From Magnetospira sp. (GTDB lineage Bacteria > Pseudomonadota > Alphaproteobacteria > Rhodospirillales > Magnetospiraceae): a stretch of DNA of 5,149 bases. Shown here piece by piece: positions 4,846-5,149 of this stretch. The stretch is from contig JANQGL010000418.1 in NCBI GenBank assembly GCA_028277325.1, positions 1 to 5,149 on the forward strand, read 5' to 3'. Positions within the stretch are counted from its first letter, which is position 1; each line of letters opens with the position of its first letter. Position numbers and translations under genes: made by a program. The notes below the pieces were generated by a model. That model was not told the origin of the DNA. It worked only from the letters and a program-made list of their open reading frames with translations, and searched no databases.

Positions 4846-5149
4846 TCAGGCGTGCGCTCCCAAAAGCGGCGCGATCTCGGCGGCGTCCAGCGGCCGGCAG
4901 AAATGGTCTCCCTGGGCCAGACCCTCGCCCAGGCCGCGGCAGAATGCGCATTGATCCGCCGTCTCGACCGCCTTGAACACCACCTCCAGCGCCAATTCAC
5001 GGGCCATCGCGACGAGGGCGCGCAGGACCGCCGCGTCGCGTCCGCCGTTGGGCGCGCGCTCGACCAGGCCGCCGTCGATCTTCAGCGCGTCGACGGGCAG
5101 CCGGTGCAGGTGGCCGAGCACCGACCCGCCGGCCCCGAAACCGTCGATC
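4846..5149 (-). CDS. EAL-domain protein, C-terminal 100 residues (cut by window edge), likely catalytically degenerate
   Basis: EAL domains hydrolyse cyclic-di-GMP or, when degenerate, bind it or signal by protein contact. The visible 100 residues match the end of the domain: IDGFGAGGSVLGHLHRLP aligns with the DDFGTGYSSL region, VDALKIDGGLV with VDxLKIDRSFV, EVVFKAVETADQ with VVAEGVETxEQ, and LAQGDHFCRPL with the QGYLFSRPL end. The LKID lysine and final QG glutamine are kept. The second Asp of DDFG is Gly, and the conserved Glu of AEGVE is Lys; both positions matter for metal binding and catalysis in studied EAL enzymes such as RocR. The protein ends shortly after the domain. The frame continues beyond the right edge, so the EAL motif itself and any GGDEF or sensor domains are not visible. 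Orientation is convergent with the TPR gene. Confidence 0.85.
   Translation of the reverse strand, partial: IDGFGAGGSVLGHLHRLPVDALKIDGGLVERAPNGGRDAAVLRALVAMARELALEVVFKAVETADQCAFCRGLGEGLAQGDHFCRPLDAAEIAPLLGAHA

Noticed and set aside
4413..5000. A 195-codon minus-strand frame across the TPR gene and the EAL gene
   Set aside because: Ser/Arg-rich shadow frame that conflicts with two recognisable protein families and crosses the terminator hairpin.

Overview
The window looks like chromosomal DNA of a GC-rich, sulfur-oxidising proteobacterium. The anchor is an aprM-aprB-aprA operon on the minus strand. This is the arrangement known from sulfur oxidisers that run dissimilatory APS reductase in the oxidative direction, such as Allochromatium vinosum; sulfate reducers and some other sulfur oxidisers use qmoABC instead of aprM. 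A Chromatiales-like gammaproteobacterium is my best guess. It rests on the operon type and on a TPR-repeat family that I associate with that group, not on any phylogeny.

Layout: 1-840 holds the first 280 codons of aprA (minus, cut by the left edge). 840-1322 is aprB, whose stop overlaps the aprA start by one base. 1362-2213 is aprM, the membrane subunit. 2214-2953 is a long non-coding region. Its aprM-proximal 130 bases are AT-rich and carry a good sigma70-like promoter and a perfect 10-2-10 palindrome containing ATTC-N8-GAAT. The rest is GC-rich with stable predicted hairpins. 2954-3286 (plus) encodes an ArsR-family winged-helix repressor, divergent from the apr operon. 3389-3835 (minus) encodes an unrecognised 148-residue protein, convergent with arsR. 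About 3933-4683 (plus) is a TPR-repeat protein that looks like the decayed tail of a larger protein, with an apparent one-base frameshift at a C6 run. A hairpin at 4688-4714 separates it from the C-terminal 100 residues of an EAL-domain protein (4846-5149, minus, cut by the right edge), which has lost key catalytic residues.

How the genes work together: AprBA oxidises sulfite plus AMP to APS. Electrons pass from FAD through the two AprB [4Fe-4S] clusters and probably through AprM to the quinone pool. The most interesting proposal is regulatory. The palindrome in the apr leader matches the operator half-site spacing reported for persulfide-responsive ArsR repressors (SqrR, sHdrR), and the divergent gene encodes an ArsR protein without the classic metal sites but with several cysteines, one near the C-terminal sensing cysteine of SqrR/BigR. 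This suggests a local sulfur-responsive switch for the cytoplasmic sulfite-oxidation operon. It is inference and untested. The genes to the right of arsR show no functional link to sulfur metabolism.
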